Below are positions 53,494-63,512 of a DNA stretch of 64,000 nt, in pieces. Numbering within the stretch: position 1 is the stretch's first letter; the number at the start of each line of letters is the position of its first letter. Below the pieces are notes generated by a model that had not been told where the DNA came from, made no database searches, and saw only the letters and a list, made by a program, of their open reading frames with translations. The stretch spans positions 310,001 through 374,000 of the forward strand of contig CAWAMD010000009.1 in the NCBI GenBank assembly GCA_963783045.1, given 5' to 3'. The stretch comes from CAWAMD01 sp963783045 (GTDB taxonomy: Bacteria > Actinomycetota > Nitriliruptoria > Nitriliruptorales > Nitriliruptoraceae). The translations under genes were made by a program, and so were the position numbers.

Positions 53494-54660
53494 ATGGCGG
53501 GTGCATCGGTCGCGGACATCGTCGTCGCCGGCGGCGACGAGAGCCACGTGGAGGACGGGACGGCGCTGTGCCTGTCGGGCGGCGGGTACCGGGCCATGCT
53601 CTTCCATGTGGGCGTCCTGCGGCGTCTGAACGAGCTCGGGCTGCTCGCGCAGCTCGACCGTGTCTCGAGCGTGTCCGGGGGCTCCATCACCGCCGGGCAG
53701 CTCGCGGTCGCCTGGCCGTCGCTGGCGTTCGACGGGTCCGGGGTCGCCGCCGGGTTCGAGGATCTCGTCGTCACCCCGCTGCGCCGGGTCGCGTCCACCA
53801 CCATCGACCGCTCGGCCGTCCTGTCCGGCCTGCTGACTCCGCGGACGACGATCGGCAACCGGGTCGCCGACGACTACCGACGGCTGCTGTTCGACGATCG
53901 GACGCTCCAGGACCTGCCCTCGGACGAGAACGGTCCCCGCTTCGTCATCAACGCCACCAACCTGCAGTCCGGGGCGCTGTGGCGGTTCTCGCGGCCCTAC
54001 ATGGCCGACTACCGCGTCGGGATGGTCCGCAACCCGACGCTGTCGCTGGCCCAGGCGGTCGCGGCCTCCTCGGCGTTCCCGCCCGTGCTCTCACCCGTCG
54101 TCCTCGACATCGACGCGTCGACCTACACGGCGGAGTCGCGCAGCTGGGAGCTGCACCGCGAACCCTTCACCACCCACCCGATCCTCTCCGACGGTGGCGT
54201 CTACGACAACCTCGGGGTCGAGACCGCCTGGAAGCGCTACCGCACCATCCTCGTCAGCGACGGTGGCGGCACGTTCAAGTCGACGCCGCGCATCCCGCGG
54301 ACCTGGGGCCGCCACACCCTGCGCGTCCTCAAGACGATCGACGGACAGGTCCGGGCGCTGCGCCGTCACCAGGTCGTCGGCGCGTACAAGGAGGGCAGTC
54401 GCACGGGCGCGTTCATCGGCATCGCCACGCCCGTCGACGAGTATCCGGCGACCGGAACGATCGCGGTGACGCCCGCCCGCACGGCCGCGCTGGCGGGGGA
54501 GCGCACGCGGCTCAAGGCCATGTCCGACGACACCCGCTCGGCGCTGATCAACTGGGGCTACGCCGCCTGCGACGCATCGATCCGCTCGTACCTGCTGCCC
54601 CACGCCGACCCGCCGGCCTCTCTGCCCTACCCGGGGGTGCCGCTCGGAAACCAGCCGTGA
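53494..54660 (+). CDS. patatin-like phospholipase
   Basis: 388 residues from ATG 53494 (GGAGGGG). Oxyanion loop LCLSGGGYRAMLFHVGVL, nucleophile Ser61 in VSSVSGGSIT, and catalytic Asp233 in the DGG motif HPILSDGGVYDN. Patatin-like enzymes hydrolyse acyl chains of membrane lipids. Here the gene overlaps the CHAT gene by 4 bp, followed by an MBL gene, so the three are one unit. No signal peptide; action from the cytoplasmic side is likely. An effector role in a defence or death module is an inference. Confidence 0.9.
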   Translation: MAGASVADIVVAGGDESHVEDGTALCLSGGGYRAMLFHVGVLRRLNELGLLAQLDRVSSVSGGSITAGQLAVAWPSLAFDGSGVAAGFEDLVVTPLRRVASTTIDRSAVLSGLLTPRTTIGNRVADDYRRLLFDDRTLQDLPSDENGPRFVINATNLQSGALWRFSRPYMADYRVGMVRNPTLSLAQAVAASSAFPPVLSPVVLDIDASTYTAESRSWELHREPFTTHPILSDGGVYDNLGVETAWKRYRTILVSDGGGTFKSTPRIPRTWGRHTLRVLKTIDGQVRALRRHQVVGAYKEGSRTGAFIGIATPVDEYPATGTIAVTPARTAALAGERTRLKAMSDDTRSALINWGYAACDASIRSYLLPHADPPASLPYPGVPLGNQP

Positions 54661-57554
54661 GCCGGCCGACCCGTGGTCCGTGGGGCGGCGAGGTCGAGGC
54701 CGACGTCCTCGCCCCGGCCCTCGTGGCCGCCGGCGTCCTCGCCGGCGCGTGGCGTCGTGCCCGCCCGCCGGTAGAGGCCCGCGACGCCGACGGGGTCATG
54801 GCGCTGCTCGACGAGGTCGTGGAGGCGGCCGAGGCGGCGCGGGCCCCGGTGACGTGGCGCGATCCCTTCACGCGGGCCCACTGGGGGGACACGCAGCGGT
54901 GGCTGCACCCGACACGGGCGGCCGACCTCTGGTCGCATCGGTCCTCCGGGCCGCCCCGCCTCGCCCTGCACGGCCGCGACCTGACCGCCGGCGCCTGGCG
55001 GCCGGCCGAGCTCACCCGCCTGCTCACGTCGCCGGCCGGGCAGGCCCGCAGCGCGTTCGTCGCGACGCCCGAGCCCGGCCGTCGCGACCGGCTGAGCTGG
55101 GACTGGCCGCTGCGCGTCGGTGTGCCGGACCAGCCCGACGCGGCGGGGCTGCGCGAGCAGCTCGCCGACGCCGGGTCGGCGGTGGAGTGGATGGGCACCC
55201 TCATCGAGCCGGTGACGGTCGGTCGCCGCCGCCACACGGCCGACCTCCTCGTGCTGCCGGGTACGGCGGAGCGGTGGCGGACGTGGCTGCCGCTGACCCG
55301 CCCGCGCGCCGACATGGTCCTGCTGCTCACCACGGAGCCCGACCTCGACGGCGAGGCGGCGCTGCTGCGCACCACGACCGCGGCAGCGGTGACCGGTGTC
55401 GTCCGTCTCGATCCGACCGGGCACGTCAGCTGGCTCATCGACCTGATCCGGTCCCTGTCGCACGACCAGGCGCTCGACGAGGCCATGGCGTACGGCTGGC
55501 AGCGCAACGGCGCCGGCGGCGGCGTGCTGTTCGCCGCCCCGTCCACGATCGCCGCCACCAGGCTCCGCGCGCTCATGGCCAGCGCCGCCGTCGAGCTCGA
55601 GGCCGTCGATCTGATCGCCGACGAACCCGTGGCGCTGCCGCCCGCGGCCGGGGAGATCCGCTACTTCATGGAGCCCGAGCCGCCGCTGGTCGGCGCCGGG
55701 CCGCCTCGTGTGGGCGCCGAGCCGCCGGTCGCGTTTGCTCGGATCGGCCGCGCGATCGGGGAGGCGCGACACAGCGACGGCTTCATCCACGAGACCGGGG
55801 GTGCCAGCCGCTACGCCAGCGCCCGCCGCGCGACCCGTGCGGCCGCCGAGGACGCCGGCCCCATCCGCTACGTCCAGGCGGCCGTCCGGCGCGGCCGACG
55901 TGTGGTGCCGACCTTCCTCGCAGGCGCCGCCCACGAGATCCGGGCGTTCGTCGGCCCGCCGGAGGCCGAGGCGGTGGTGGCGCCTCGGCCGTTCCCCGAC
56001 GAGACGCTGCCCGACGCGCCGTCCCACCGGCTGACGGTCGTCCTGGCCTCCGCCGACCTGCCCGGCGACCCGGAGGTCCGCGAGATCGAGCTGCCCCGCG
56101 TGGGCCGCTCGGACGACGCGGTCTTCGACGTGACCATTCCGGCAGGCCCCGACCGGTTCGAGGCCCGGCTCATCGTCCTGCACGGAAACCGCATCCTGCA
56201 GACCTGGCTGCTGCGCGGTCCGGTGGTGACGCGCGCCGGCGCGGCCCGCGAGACCGGCGCGGACGCCGAGACACCCGAGGACGCCATCGTCCTCGCCCCC
56301 GAGGCGATGCTGCGGATGCGGACCACCGACCTCCACCGTCGGCGCCCCTTCGACGCGGCCCTCGTCCTCAACCACGGCCACGACGGGGTGGCCCGCGGCA
56401 CCGTCACGGCCGGGCACGAGTCCCGGACCGTCAACCTCGACAGCGACGCCGTGAAGGCGGAGGTGAAGAAGCTGCGCGGCCGGCTCGAGGAGGTGATCGA
56501 CGCCCCCGACGAGTTCGACTCGCTCGACGACGCCCGCTTCGTCGAGCTGCTCGTGTTCCTCGCCAACCGCGGGGTCAACCTTCGCAGCGCCATCGTCGAC
56601 GATGCGCTCGGCGACATGCTGGGCGATGCACGGCGACTGCAGGTGCTCTCGGCAGTCCCCGAGGCGTACCTCCCGCTCGAGTTCTGCTACGACCTGCCGG
56701 CGCCGGACCGGGACGCCACCGTGTGTGCCACCGGCCGGGCACGGCTCGCCGACCCGCTCGACACGACCTACCCGGACGAGGTGGCGGGTCAGCCCTGTCC
56801 CGGGCCGCACGACGCCACGACGGTGTGCCCGCTCGGGTTCTGGGGGCTGAACCGGGTCATCGAGCGCCAGCTGTTCAGCATCGGAGAAGCGGACCGCCCG
56901 GCCCAGGGCTGGCGGGTCAGCGAGCCCGCGGGCGAGGGCGCCCTGTTGCCGCTGGCTCGGCCACTGCTGTTCGCCGCGAGCGACAGGGTGGACGGCTTCG
57001 TGCCCGGCGCGATCGACAGCGTGCGCCAGCAGCTCGCGGCCCTCGCGGGGCCCGACGCCGAGACGGTGGTCACCTGGGACGACTGGTGCGCCCGGGTCCG
57101 CGACGACCGCCCGGGGCTGCTCGTCGCGCTGCCCCACACCTTCGAGGACGACCTGCTGGGCGTCTCGCTGTCCATCGGCGACGACCAGAACCTCGCCAGC
57201 AGCCACCTCACGGCCGACTACGTGCACGCGACCGGTGACGAGTCGCCCGTCGCCGTCCTGCTCCTCGGCTGCTCGACGGCGGCCAGCGACATCACCTTCG
57301 AGCACTTCCCCGCCAAGTTCCGCGGCGGAGGCGCCGCCGTGGTGCTCGGCACCCTCACGAAGGTCCTCGGCCGTCACGCGGCCCCGGTGGCGGCGGCGCT
57401 CGTCACCCGCATGCTCCAGACGCCGCCGGACGGCGGCGCCAGCCTGGGCGAAGCCCTCGTCGAGACCCGGCGGGCACTGCTCGACGGCACGACGGCGATG
57501 GTGCTGGCGCTCGTGGCCTACGGCGATGCGGACTGGATCCTCGAGGGAAGGTGA
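54657..57554 (+). CDS. large CHAT-domain protein (caspase-like protease)
   Basis: 965 residues from GTG 54657. The C-terminal 350 residues are a CHAT peptidase domain with a His-Cys dyad: His827 in LLVALPHTFEDD and Cys872 in VAVLLLGCSTAASDITFE, followed by GAAVVLGTLTKVLGRHAAPV and a helix pair ending MVLALVAYGDADWIL. Middle region (about 450-540) reads as an Ig-like beta-sandwich; the N-terminal 340 residues have alternating helices and strands of unknown family, possibly a degenerate second caspase-like unit. CHAT proteases cleave partner proteins, for example activating gasdermins or Csx30. Between a patatin and an MBL gene, with tight overlaps on both sides. Confidence 0.82.
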   Translation: MSRPTRGPWGGEVEADVLAPALVAAGVLAGAWRRARPPVEARDADGVMALLDEVVEAAEAARAPVTWRDPFTRAHWGDTQRWLHPTRAADLWSHRSSGPPRLALHGRDLTAGAWRPAELTRLLTSPAGQARSAFVATPEPGRRDRLSWDWPLRVGVPDQPDAAGLREQLADAGSAVEWMGTLIEPVTVGRRRHTADLLVLPGTAERWRTWLPLTRPRADMVLLLTTEPDLDGEAALLRTTTAAAVTGVVRLDPTGHVSWLIDLIRSLSHDQALDEAMAYGWQRNGAGGGVLFAAPSTIAATRLRALMASAAVELEAVDLIADEPVALPPAAGEIRYFMEPEPPLVGAGPPRVGAEPPVAFARIGRAIGEARHSDGFIHETGGASRYASARRATRAAAEDAGPIRYVQAAVRRGRRVVPTFLAGAAHEIRAFVGPPEAEAVVAPRPFPDETLPDAPSHRLTVVLASADLPGDPEVREIELPRVGRSDDAVFDVTIPAGPDRFEARLIVLHGNRILQTWLLRGPVVTRAGAARETGADAETPEDAIVLAPEAMLRMRTTDLHRRRPFDAALVLNHGHDGVARGTVTAGHESRTVNLDSDAVKAEVKKLRGRLEEVIDAPDEFDSLDDARFVELLVFLANRGVNLRSAIVDDALGDMLGDARRLQVLSAVPEAYLPLEFCYDLPAPDRDATVCATGRARLADPLDTTYPDEVAGQPCPGPHDATTVCPLGFWGLNRVIERQLFSIGEADRPAQGWRVSEPAGEGALLPLARPLLFAASDRVDGFVPGAIDSVRQQLAALAGPDAETVVTWDDWCARVRDDRPGLLVALPHTFEDDLLGVSLSIGDDQNLASSHLTADYVHATGDESPVAVLLLGCSTAASDITFEHFPAKFRGGGAAVVLGTLTKVLGRHAAPVAAALVTRMLQTPPDGGASLGEALVETRRALLDGTTAMVLALVAYGDADWILEGR

Positions 57555-57558
57555 CCAC

Positions 57559-58650
57559 GTGTTCGAGCTCGACCTGCTGCCGGCCGAGCACGGCGACTGC
57601 CTCTGGATGCGCTGGGGCGAGGACGCCGATGCCCCCTACCACCTCCTGATCGACGGCGGGCCGATCGACGACGACGTCCAGACGGCGCTGCGGGATCGGA
57701 TGGCGCAGCAGCTCGGGACCGGTGACGATGCCGGGCGCCTCGAGCTGCTCGTCGTCACGCACGTCGACGCGGACCACGTCGGCGGCATCCTGGCGCTCGT
57801 GCGCGACGGCGTGGACGCGGACATCGGCGACGTGTGGTTCAACGCCTGGGACCACCTGCCGACCGACGTGCTCGGGGCGCGGCAGGGGGAGGAGCTCAGC
57901 GACCAGCTCGTGGGACGGACGCTGCCCTGGAACGCCCGCTTCGATGGCAAGGCGGTTGCCCTGCCCGATGACGGCGACGCGCCCCTGCCGACGGTGTCCC
58001 TGCCGGGAGGGCTGACCCTGACGCTCCTCGGACCGACGCGCCAGCGGCTGCGTGAGCTCGCCCCGCAGTGGCTGGCGGAGTGCCGCAAGGCCGGCCTCGT
58101 CCCGGGGGTCCCTCCCGAGCCGGAGTCCGTCGCCCCGGATGTGCTCGGCGACGAGCGCCCCGACCCCGAGCTGCTCGCGGCCAAGCGGTTCCGGCCCGAC
58201 ACCTCGAAGCCGAACGGATCGAGCATCGTCCTGCTGGCCGAGCACGGCGACCGCCGGGTCCTGCTGTGCGGCGACGCCTTCGGGACCGACGTGGTCGCGG
58301 GGCTGGACCGGCTGGCACGGGAACGGGGCGGGCGGGTTCCGATCAACGTCTGCAAGCTGCCCCACCACGGCAGCCGCGCGAACGTGTCGCCGGACCTCGT
58401 GGCCGCGGTGCGCGCCGGCCGGTATCTGTTCTCCACGAGCGGCAAGCAGTTCAAGCATCCGGACCCGGAGGCGATCGCCCGCATCCTCGTGGCCGACCAC
58501 CGCGACACGGTCGAGCTCGCGTTCAACTACCGCACCAGGTTCACGACGGTGTGGGACGACCGCGAGCTGAGAGAGCGCTACGAGTACGTGACGACCTACC
58601 CCGCCGAGGGCACCGCCGGCCTGCACGTCGACCTGACGGCCGCCGGCTGA
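57559..58650 (+). CDS. metallo-beta-lactamase-fold hydrolase (ComEC/MBL-like)
   Basis: 363 residues from GTG 57559 (GGAAGG site), four bases after the CHAT stop. Metal ligands: VTHVDADHVGGILALVRDG (HxDxDH variant), LLCGDAFGTDVV and LPHHGSRANVSPDLV. This is the soluble ComEC-like MBL type common beside signalling and conflict proteins. Substrate unknown: nuclease, cyclic-nucleotide phosphodiesterase or other. Third gene of the patatin/CHAT/MBL operon. Confidence 0.88.
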   Translation: MFELDLLPAEHGDCLWMRWGEDADAPYHLLIDGGPIDDDVQTALRDRMAQQLGTGDDAGRLELLVVTHVDADHVGGILALVRDGVDADIGDVWFNAWDHLPTDVLGARQGEELSDQLVGRTLPWNARFDGKAVALPDDGDAPLPTVSLPGGLTLTLLGPTRQRLRELAPQWLAECRKAGLVPGVPPEPESVAPDVLGDERPDPELLAAKRFRPDTSKPNGSSIVLLAEHGDRRVLLCGDAFGTDVVAGLDRLARERGGRVPINVCKLPHHGSRANVSPDLVAAVRAGRYLFSTSGKQFKHPDPEAIARILVADHRDTVELAFNYRTRFTTVWDDRELRERYEYVTTYPAEGTAGLHVDLTAAG

Positions 58651-58659
58651 CCCGGGCTG

Positions 58660-59457
58660 TCAGGCGCGCGGTCCGAGCCAGGTCAGGACCTCCCCGGCGA
58701 GCCGCTCACCGACGAGGACGTGACCGTCGGCCGAGTAGTGCATGCCGTCGGGCAGCGCCCGGTCCGGTCCCAGCTCCCGCACGACCGCCGACACCCGCAC
58801 CAGCCGCACGTCCGGGTCGGCGGCGTCGGCGACCACGTCCGCCAGCGCCTGCTGGTAGACGGCGTGCCGCTCCTCCATGCCGGCGAGGTGCCGGGCGAGC
58901 GCCCCGGCCGGCGGGTTCAGGTCGAGCACCAGGACGAGCGGCCGCTGCTCCACCCGGACGGCGCGGATCAGCTGGCCCATGAGATGTCGGAAGCGGCGGG
59001 GCGTCATCTGCCAGGTGCGCGTGCCCACGGGACCGGACAGGCGGCGCCGGTAGGTCTTCACCCAGCGCCACAGCACCGGCGTGACGGTCCGCCGGTACCA
59101 GCGGGCGACCCGGGTCGCGGCGCGGTGGCGGGTCATCAGGTGGCGCAGCAGCCACACCGGGGTGAGCCACGGCTGGCTCTCGTTGAGGCCGTACTGGAGG
59201 ACGACCACGTCGGGCGCGTGGACCCGCAGCGACGACTCGTAGCGGCGCAGCCCGCGGCTGACGAAGTCGAACCAGCGTGCCTCGAGGTGGAGCTGGGCCG
59301 GCACCCCGGCGGCGTGCAGCCGGTCGACGAGCACCTCCCCGTAGGTGCCGGGGTCGCCCGGACCCCGCGGCGGGACCTGCAGGGCCCCGACCGAGTTCCC
59401 GTACACGACCACGGAGAGCGGCCGGCGCGGGGCGTCACCGTCGACGGAGGCGGTCAT
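58660..59457 (-). CDS. SGNH/GDSL-family hydrolase
   Basis: 265 residues from ATG 59457. Block I Ser in VVVYGNSVGALQVPP, Asn/Gly in VVLQYGLNESQPW, and the catalytic Asp-His pair in LPDGMHYSADGHVLVGERLA. Esterase or acyltransferase-like activity expected. ATGA overlap with the upstream sulfotransferase gene suggests a joint role, perhaps in modifying a glycan or lipid. Confidence 0.87.
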   Translation of the reverse strand: MTASVDGDAPRRPLSVVVYGNSVGALQVPPRGPGDPGTYGEVLVDRLHAAGVPAQLHLEARWFDFVSRGLRRYESSLRVHAPDVVVLQYGLNESQPWLTPVWLLRHLMTRHRAATRVARWYRRTVTPVLWRWVKTYRRRLSGPVGTRTWQMTPRRFRHLMGQLIRAVRVEQRPLVLVLDLNPPAGALARHLAGMEERHAVYQQALADVVADAADPDVRLVRVSAVVRELGPDRALPDGMHYSADGHVLVGERLAGEVLTWLGPRA

Positions 59458-60638
59458 CGGCGGTCCCCGGTCAGACGGCGTCCGATGCGGCGGGCCTGCG
59501 GCCGCCAGGACGCCGGATGCACCTGCCACCGCAGGGTCTCGACCCGCGACGCGTACCCGTGCTCGCGGAGCACCGTGCCGGCCTCCCCGTAGACGGCGGC
59601 CCGGTCGGCGACCGGCAGATCACGCCATTGCCCGGGGCCGACCCGCCCACCGGTCCCGTGCCGGCTCACCCGCCGTCCCGCCTGCGCGACGACGGCGGCC
59701 TCGACCTCCCGATCGACGTCCAGCCCCACCCAGCGGAGCAGGTCGCCGGTGATCTTGACGGGGTCGGCGAACAGGTCCTCGTAGCGCACCTCGGTGAACC
59801 GGGGGATGGTGGCCGACGCGGCTTCGATGCGCCGCAGCGTCCGTGCCCACAGCCGTGCACCCTCGCCCGGGCTCACGTCACGGAAGAAGTCGACCCGGGC
59901 GAGCGACCGGGCCACGTCGCGGCCGTCGCGGACGACGTGGACGAACCAGGCGTCGGGGTAGAGCGCGGCGATCTCCGGCAGCAGGGTCGCGTGCAGCGGC
60001 GTCTTCTCGACGAAGTGGGTCGCCCCCGGCGCGTGGCGGGCCAGGCTCGCGTGCAGGACCCCGTCGGTGAACCGGCGCAGACGCAGCGCCAGGTCGGGTA
60101 CCCGGAGTCGGAGCTGGCCGTCCTGGAGGAGGTCGCGCAGCGCGCTGAACAGGAACGTCTCGCCCCGGTCGACCCCGCCGGCCGACGGATGGCACATCAG
60201 CAGCGACTCGAGCCAGGTCGTGCCGCTGCGGGCCACGCCGATGACGACCACCAGCCGGTCGCGCATCGCGTCGTGCGGTGGCGTGAGACGGTCGCGACGG
60301 CCGCCGTCCCGCCGGATGTCGGACCCGTAGAGCACCGTGAAGGCCCGTGCGGAGCGCGGGTCGTCGCCCACCCAGACCGGGACGGGGCCCGGCGCCGACC
60401 CCGTGGCGGCGAGCGCACCCAGCAGGTCGTCGGCGAGCAGCCGCACGGCCGTCAGCCACCGGCGTCGGGGCAGCAGGCTGGCCGGGCCCTCCTCCTGGCC
60501 GTCACGGTGCGCGTCGACGAGCCGGCCGAGGCCGTCGGGGAACCGCACGGCGCCGGCGGTGCCCCGTGGTACCCGTACGACCTCGAGCGCCGACGGCGGC
60601 AGGGGAGCGCCGCCCGGGGACGGGGACGTCAGTGACAC
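59454..60638 (-). CDS. PAPS-dependent sulfotransferase
   Basis: 394 residues from GTG 60638. 5'-phosphosulfate loop VVIGVARSGTTWLESLLM, 3'-phosphate region WFVHVVRDGRDVARSLARVD, and HFVEKTPLHATLLPEIAALY with the usual Glu-Lys. An N-terminal extension of about 125 residues precedes the sulfotransferase domain. Transfers sulfate from PAPS to an unknown sugar or lipid acceptor; overlaps an SGNH hydrolase gene. Confidence 0.87.
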   Translation of the reverse strand: MSLTSPSPGGAPLPPSALEVVRVPRGTAGAVRFPDGLGRLVDAHRDGQEEGPASLLPRRRWLTAVRLLADDLLGALAATGSAPGPVPVWVGDDPRSARAFTVLYGSDIRRDGGRRDRLTPPHDAMRDRLVVVIGVARSGTTWLESLLMCHPSAGGVDRGETFLFSALRDLLQDGQLRLRVPDLALRLRRFTDGVLHASLARHAPGATHFVEKTPLHATLLPEIAALYPDAWFVHVVRDGRDVARSLARVDFFRDVSPGEGARLWARTLRRIEAASATIPRFTEVRYEDLFADPVKITGDLLRWVGLDVDREVEAAVVAQAGRRVSRHGTGGRVGPGQWRDLPVADRAAVYGEAGTVLREHGYASRVETLRWQVHPASWRPQARRIGRRLTGDRR

Positions 60639-60808
60639 CCCTGCTCCTTTCCCGGTGGAGGACCGACCGCCGGCCGTCGACCCGATGCAGTTCGATCAAC
60701 GCGCCCCGCGGGGTCAGGTTACGGTCACGCGGACAGCGATCGGCCGCGGCGCCGCACCACGGGCCGTCCTCGTCCGCCGCCGGCCGCTGATGCGCTTCAC
60801 TGACGGTG

Positions 60809-62339
60809 ATGGCGGACGCGCGGGGCGGAGACCGAGCAGTGGGCGAGCCGTACGAGGCGCTGGTGGCACCGGTCGAGGACTTCCTGCGTGCCGTGACGCC
60901 GCTGGTGACGGGGCTCGCGGCGTCGACGGGGGCGACCGATGCCGACGCGCTGGCCCGCGACGTGGCGACCGAGGTCACCGAGCTGACCGCCGCCTTCGTG
61001 GACGCCGACACCATCCACACCGACGACGAGCTGCGGGCCTTCCTCGTCGCCTGCGGCCCCCACGCCGGACGTTCTCGTGGCCGCGGACGTCGCGGAGCTG
61101 CGCCGCAGCGGGGTGGTCGCCGGCCGCCGTGCCCTGCTCGAGCGCCCGTCGACGCTGTTCGCGCTGCTGGTCGACGCCGACGCGCGCGACGGCGGTCGGC
61201 GCTGCTGGACCTACTTCCGGCACGCCCTCGTCATCGCACACACCGTCGCGTCGCTCGATGTGCACACCTCCCAGGCGGAGCTGGACGCCATCGCGCGCTA
61301 CCGCGCCGTCCTCATCGCCCGGATCGAGGCGGCCGGCGTGCCCCGACCGGAGCCGTCGTTCTTCGGAATCCACCCGGGCGCCATCGAGGAGGCCCGCCGC
61401 CGGGTCGCCGGCCCCGACGACGACCGTCCCGGGCCACCGACGTGGCCCGGCGCGCCGGCCGGCGGGAGCGCCACGGTCACCGCGCAGCCGGACGCCACCA
61501 CTGGCCCGGCGGCCCCGCTGCCGCCGCCCCGCCCCGTCGAGGAGCTCCTCGCCGAGCTCGACGCCCTCATCGGCCTCGAGCCGGTGAAGGCCGAGGTACG
61601 GCTGCTCACGAACCTGCTGGTCGTCCAGAGGCTGCGCCGCGATCGGGGGCTGCCGACCGTCGCGCCGTCCCACCATCTCGTGTTCACCGGCAACCCGGGG
61701 ACCGGCAAGACGACCGTGGCGCGACTGCTCGCCCAGATCTTCCGCTCCCTCCAGGTCGTCGCACGCGGGCAGCTCGTCGAGACCGACCGCTCCGCGCTCG
61801 TCGCCGGCTACGTCGGGCAGACCGCGACCCGGACCCGCGAGGTCATCACCTCGGCGGTCGGCGGGGTGCTCCTGATCGACGAGGCCTACGCGCTCGCCCG
61901 CGGCAACGAGAACGACTTCGGCCGCGAAGCGATCGACACCCTGGTGAAGATGATGGAGGACCTCCGCGACCGGCTCGTCGTCATCGCCGCGGGCTACCCG
62001 GAGGAGATGGCGACCTTCGTCGCCGCGAACCCGGGCCTCGAGTCCCGCTTCCCGAAGACCATCCACTTCCCCGACTACACGGCCGGCGAGCTCGTCGCCA
62101 TCCTCGGCCACATCGCGGAGGGCACGCGCTTCCTCCTCGACGACGGTGCCCGCACCGCGGCCCACGCCTGGTTCGACGCGCAGCCCCGCGGCCGCGGGTT
62201 CGGTAACGGCCGCCTCGCCCGCAACCTCTTCGAGGCGGCGGTGGCGGCGCAGGCCAGCCGCCTTGTCGCGCTCGACGACCCGACCGACGAGCAGCTGCTG
62301 ACCCTGACGGCCGACGACATCGCCGGAGCGTCGCGGTGA
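60809..62339 (+). CDS. CbxX/CfqX-type AAA ATPase (one frameshift)
   Basis: About 509 residues after correction. The N-terminal part (ATG 60809; a GTG at 60839 with GGAG is an alternative) is helical and reads to FLVACGP; one extra C in the C5 run 61057-61061 then shifts it, and the rest continues PDVLVAADVAELRRSGVVAG. The C-terminal AAA domain has Walker A FTGNPGTGKTTVARLLAQIF, LIDEAYALARGNENDFGREA (Walker B) and LESRFPKTIHFPDYTAGEL. Same group as rubisco activase CbxX and ESX EccA. Followed by a GTGA overlap with a secreted binding-protein-like gene. Confidence 0.85.
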
Positions 62340-63458
62340 GGGCGGTCGTCGGTCGGCTCCTCGCGCTGCTCGTCGCCGCCGCCATGGTGTGGGGCGCGCT
62401 CGCCGTGCGCAGCGCCATCGAGTCGGGGGGAGGCACCGGACCGGGCACCGCCACCCCGGGGACCGCGAGCCCCCCGCCGGGCGGCGGCACCGCGGGTGCC
62501 ACCCTGGCCTGCGCGACCGCCGAGCTCTCGGTCTGCGGGCCCGTGGGCGTCGCGCTCGACCGAAACGGCGACGTTCTCGGTCACCGCTCCCGGCGGGACC
62601 ACCTGGGAGGTGGCCCAGCAGCTGGTCGCCGCCCGCTCCGGGCAGGAGGTGGGCTTCGACGCCTGGCTCGTCCCGGCGCCGTGGGTCGACCTCGTGAAGC
62701 AGGCCCGGCAGCGCAACGGCCTCGCTCCCATCCTCGGCGGTGCGGTCGGCCCGCTCGCCCGCAGCCCCGTCGTCATGGTCGTCCCCGAGGACCGGGCGGC
62801 CGTGCTGCGTGGCTTCTGCCAGGACGGGATCGACTGGGCCTGCGTCGGCCGGGCCGTCGAGCAGCCCTGGTCGGGCATCGGCGGTCAGGCCGGGTGGGGG
62901 CTGCTGAAGCCCGCCCACGACGCCCCGACCCGCGCCACCGGCCTCGTGGTGCTCGGCCAGGCCGTCGCCGACCGGGTCGGCAGTGCCACCTTCAGCAGCC
63001 GGGACCTCGCCGCCGACGACTTCCGCCGCTGGTTCACGGCCCTCGAGCGCGCGGTCGTCGACTTCGGCGAGGGCGGCAGCACGCCGCTCGAGGACCTGCT
63101 CCGGTTCGGACCGAGCCGCGTCGACATCGTCGGCACCACCGAGGCGACGGCGGCGCGCCTGCTGGACCAGGCCGGCGCCCGCGGGGCCGGGCTGACGGTC
63201 ACCTGGCCCGAGCCGGTCGTCACCGTCGACCTCGTCCTCGTCCCGGTCATCGGCCACGAGCAGGCCGCCACCCGCATCGTCGCCGCCGCGACCGACGCCG
63301 CGGTCGGTCAGGCCCTGGCGGCGCAGGGCTGGCGCACCGGCGACGCCCCGCCGCAGCACCTCGCCGGTGACGCGCCGGCGCTGCCCGAAACCTCCGGCGC
63401 GCCGTCCGGGGGTGCGCTGGAAGCACTCGTGCTGCTCTTCAACGAGGTCGTCCGCTGA
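62336..63458 (+). CDS. secreted substrate-binding-like protein (one frameshift)
   Basis: GTG 62336 opens a membrane anchor/signal (LLALLVAAAMVWGALAV) and a Gly/Thr/Pro linker; an extra A in the run 62563-62565 breaks the frame inside the domain (VALDR / TATFSVTAPGGTTWEVAQQL). The remainder has WLVPAPWVDLVKQARQRNG, RSPVVMVVPEDRAAVL and GLVVLGQAVADRVGSATFSS, an ABC-type SBP_bac_11-like fold. About 370 residues in total, coupled to the AAA gene and followed by a second binding-protein-like gene. No ABC permease is adjacent. Confidence 0.7.
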
Positions 63459-63512
63459 TCGGGGACCCCGTCGGCGTAGGCTTGATGACGCACGGGGACT
63501 GGGGATGACGCC

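Noticed and set aside
54627..57377. 916-codon open frame on the minus strand opposite the CHAT gene
   Set aside because: It mirrors the plus-strand frame in GC-rich DNA, gives a low-complexity Arg/Gly/Asp protein, and the plus strand has clear domains.
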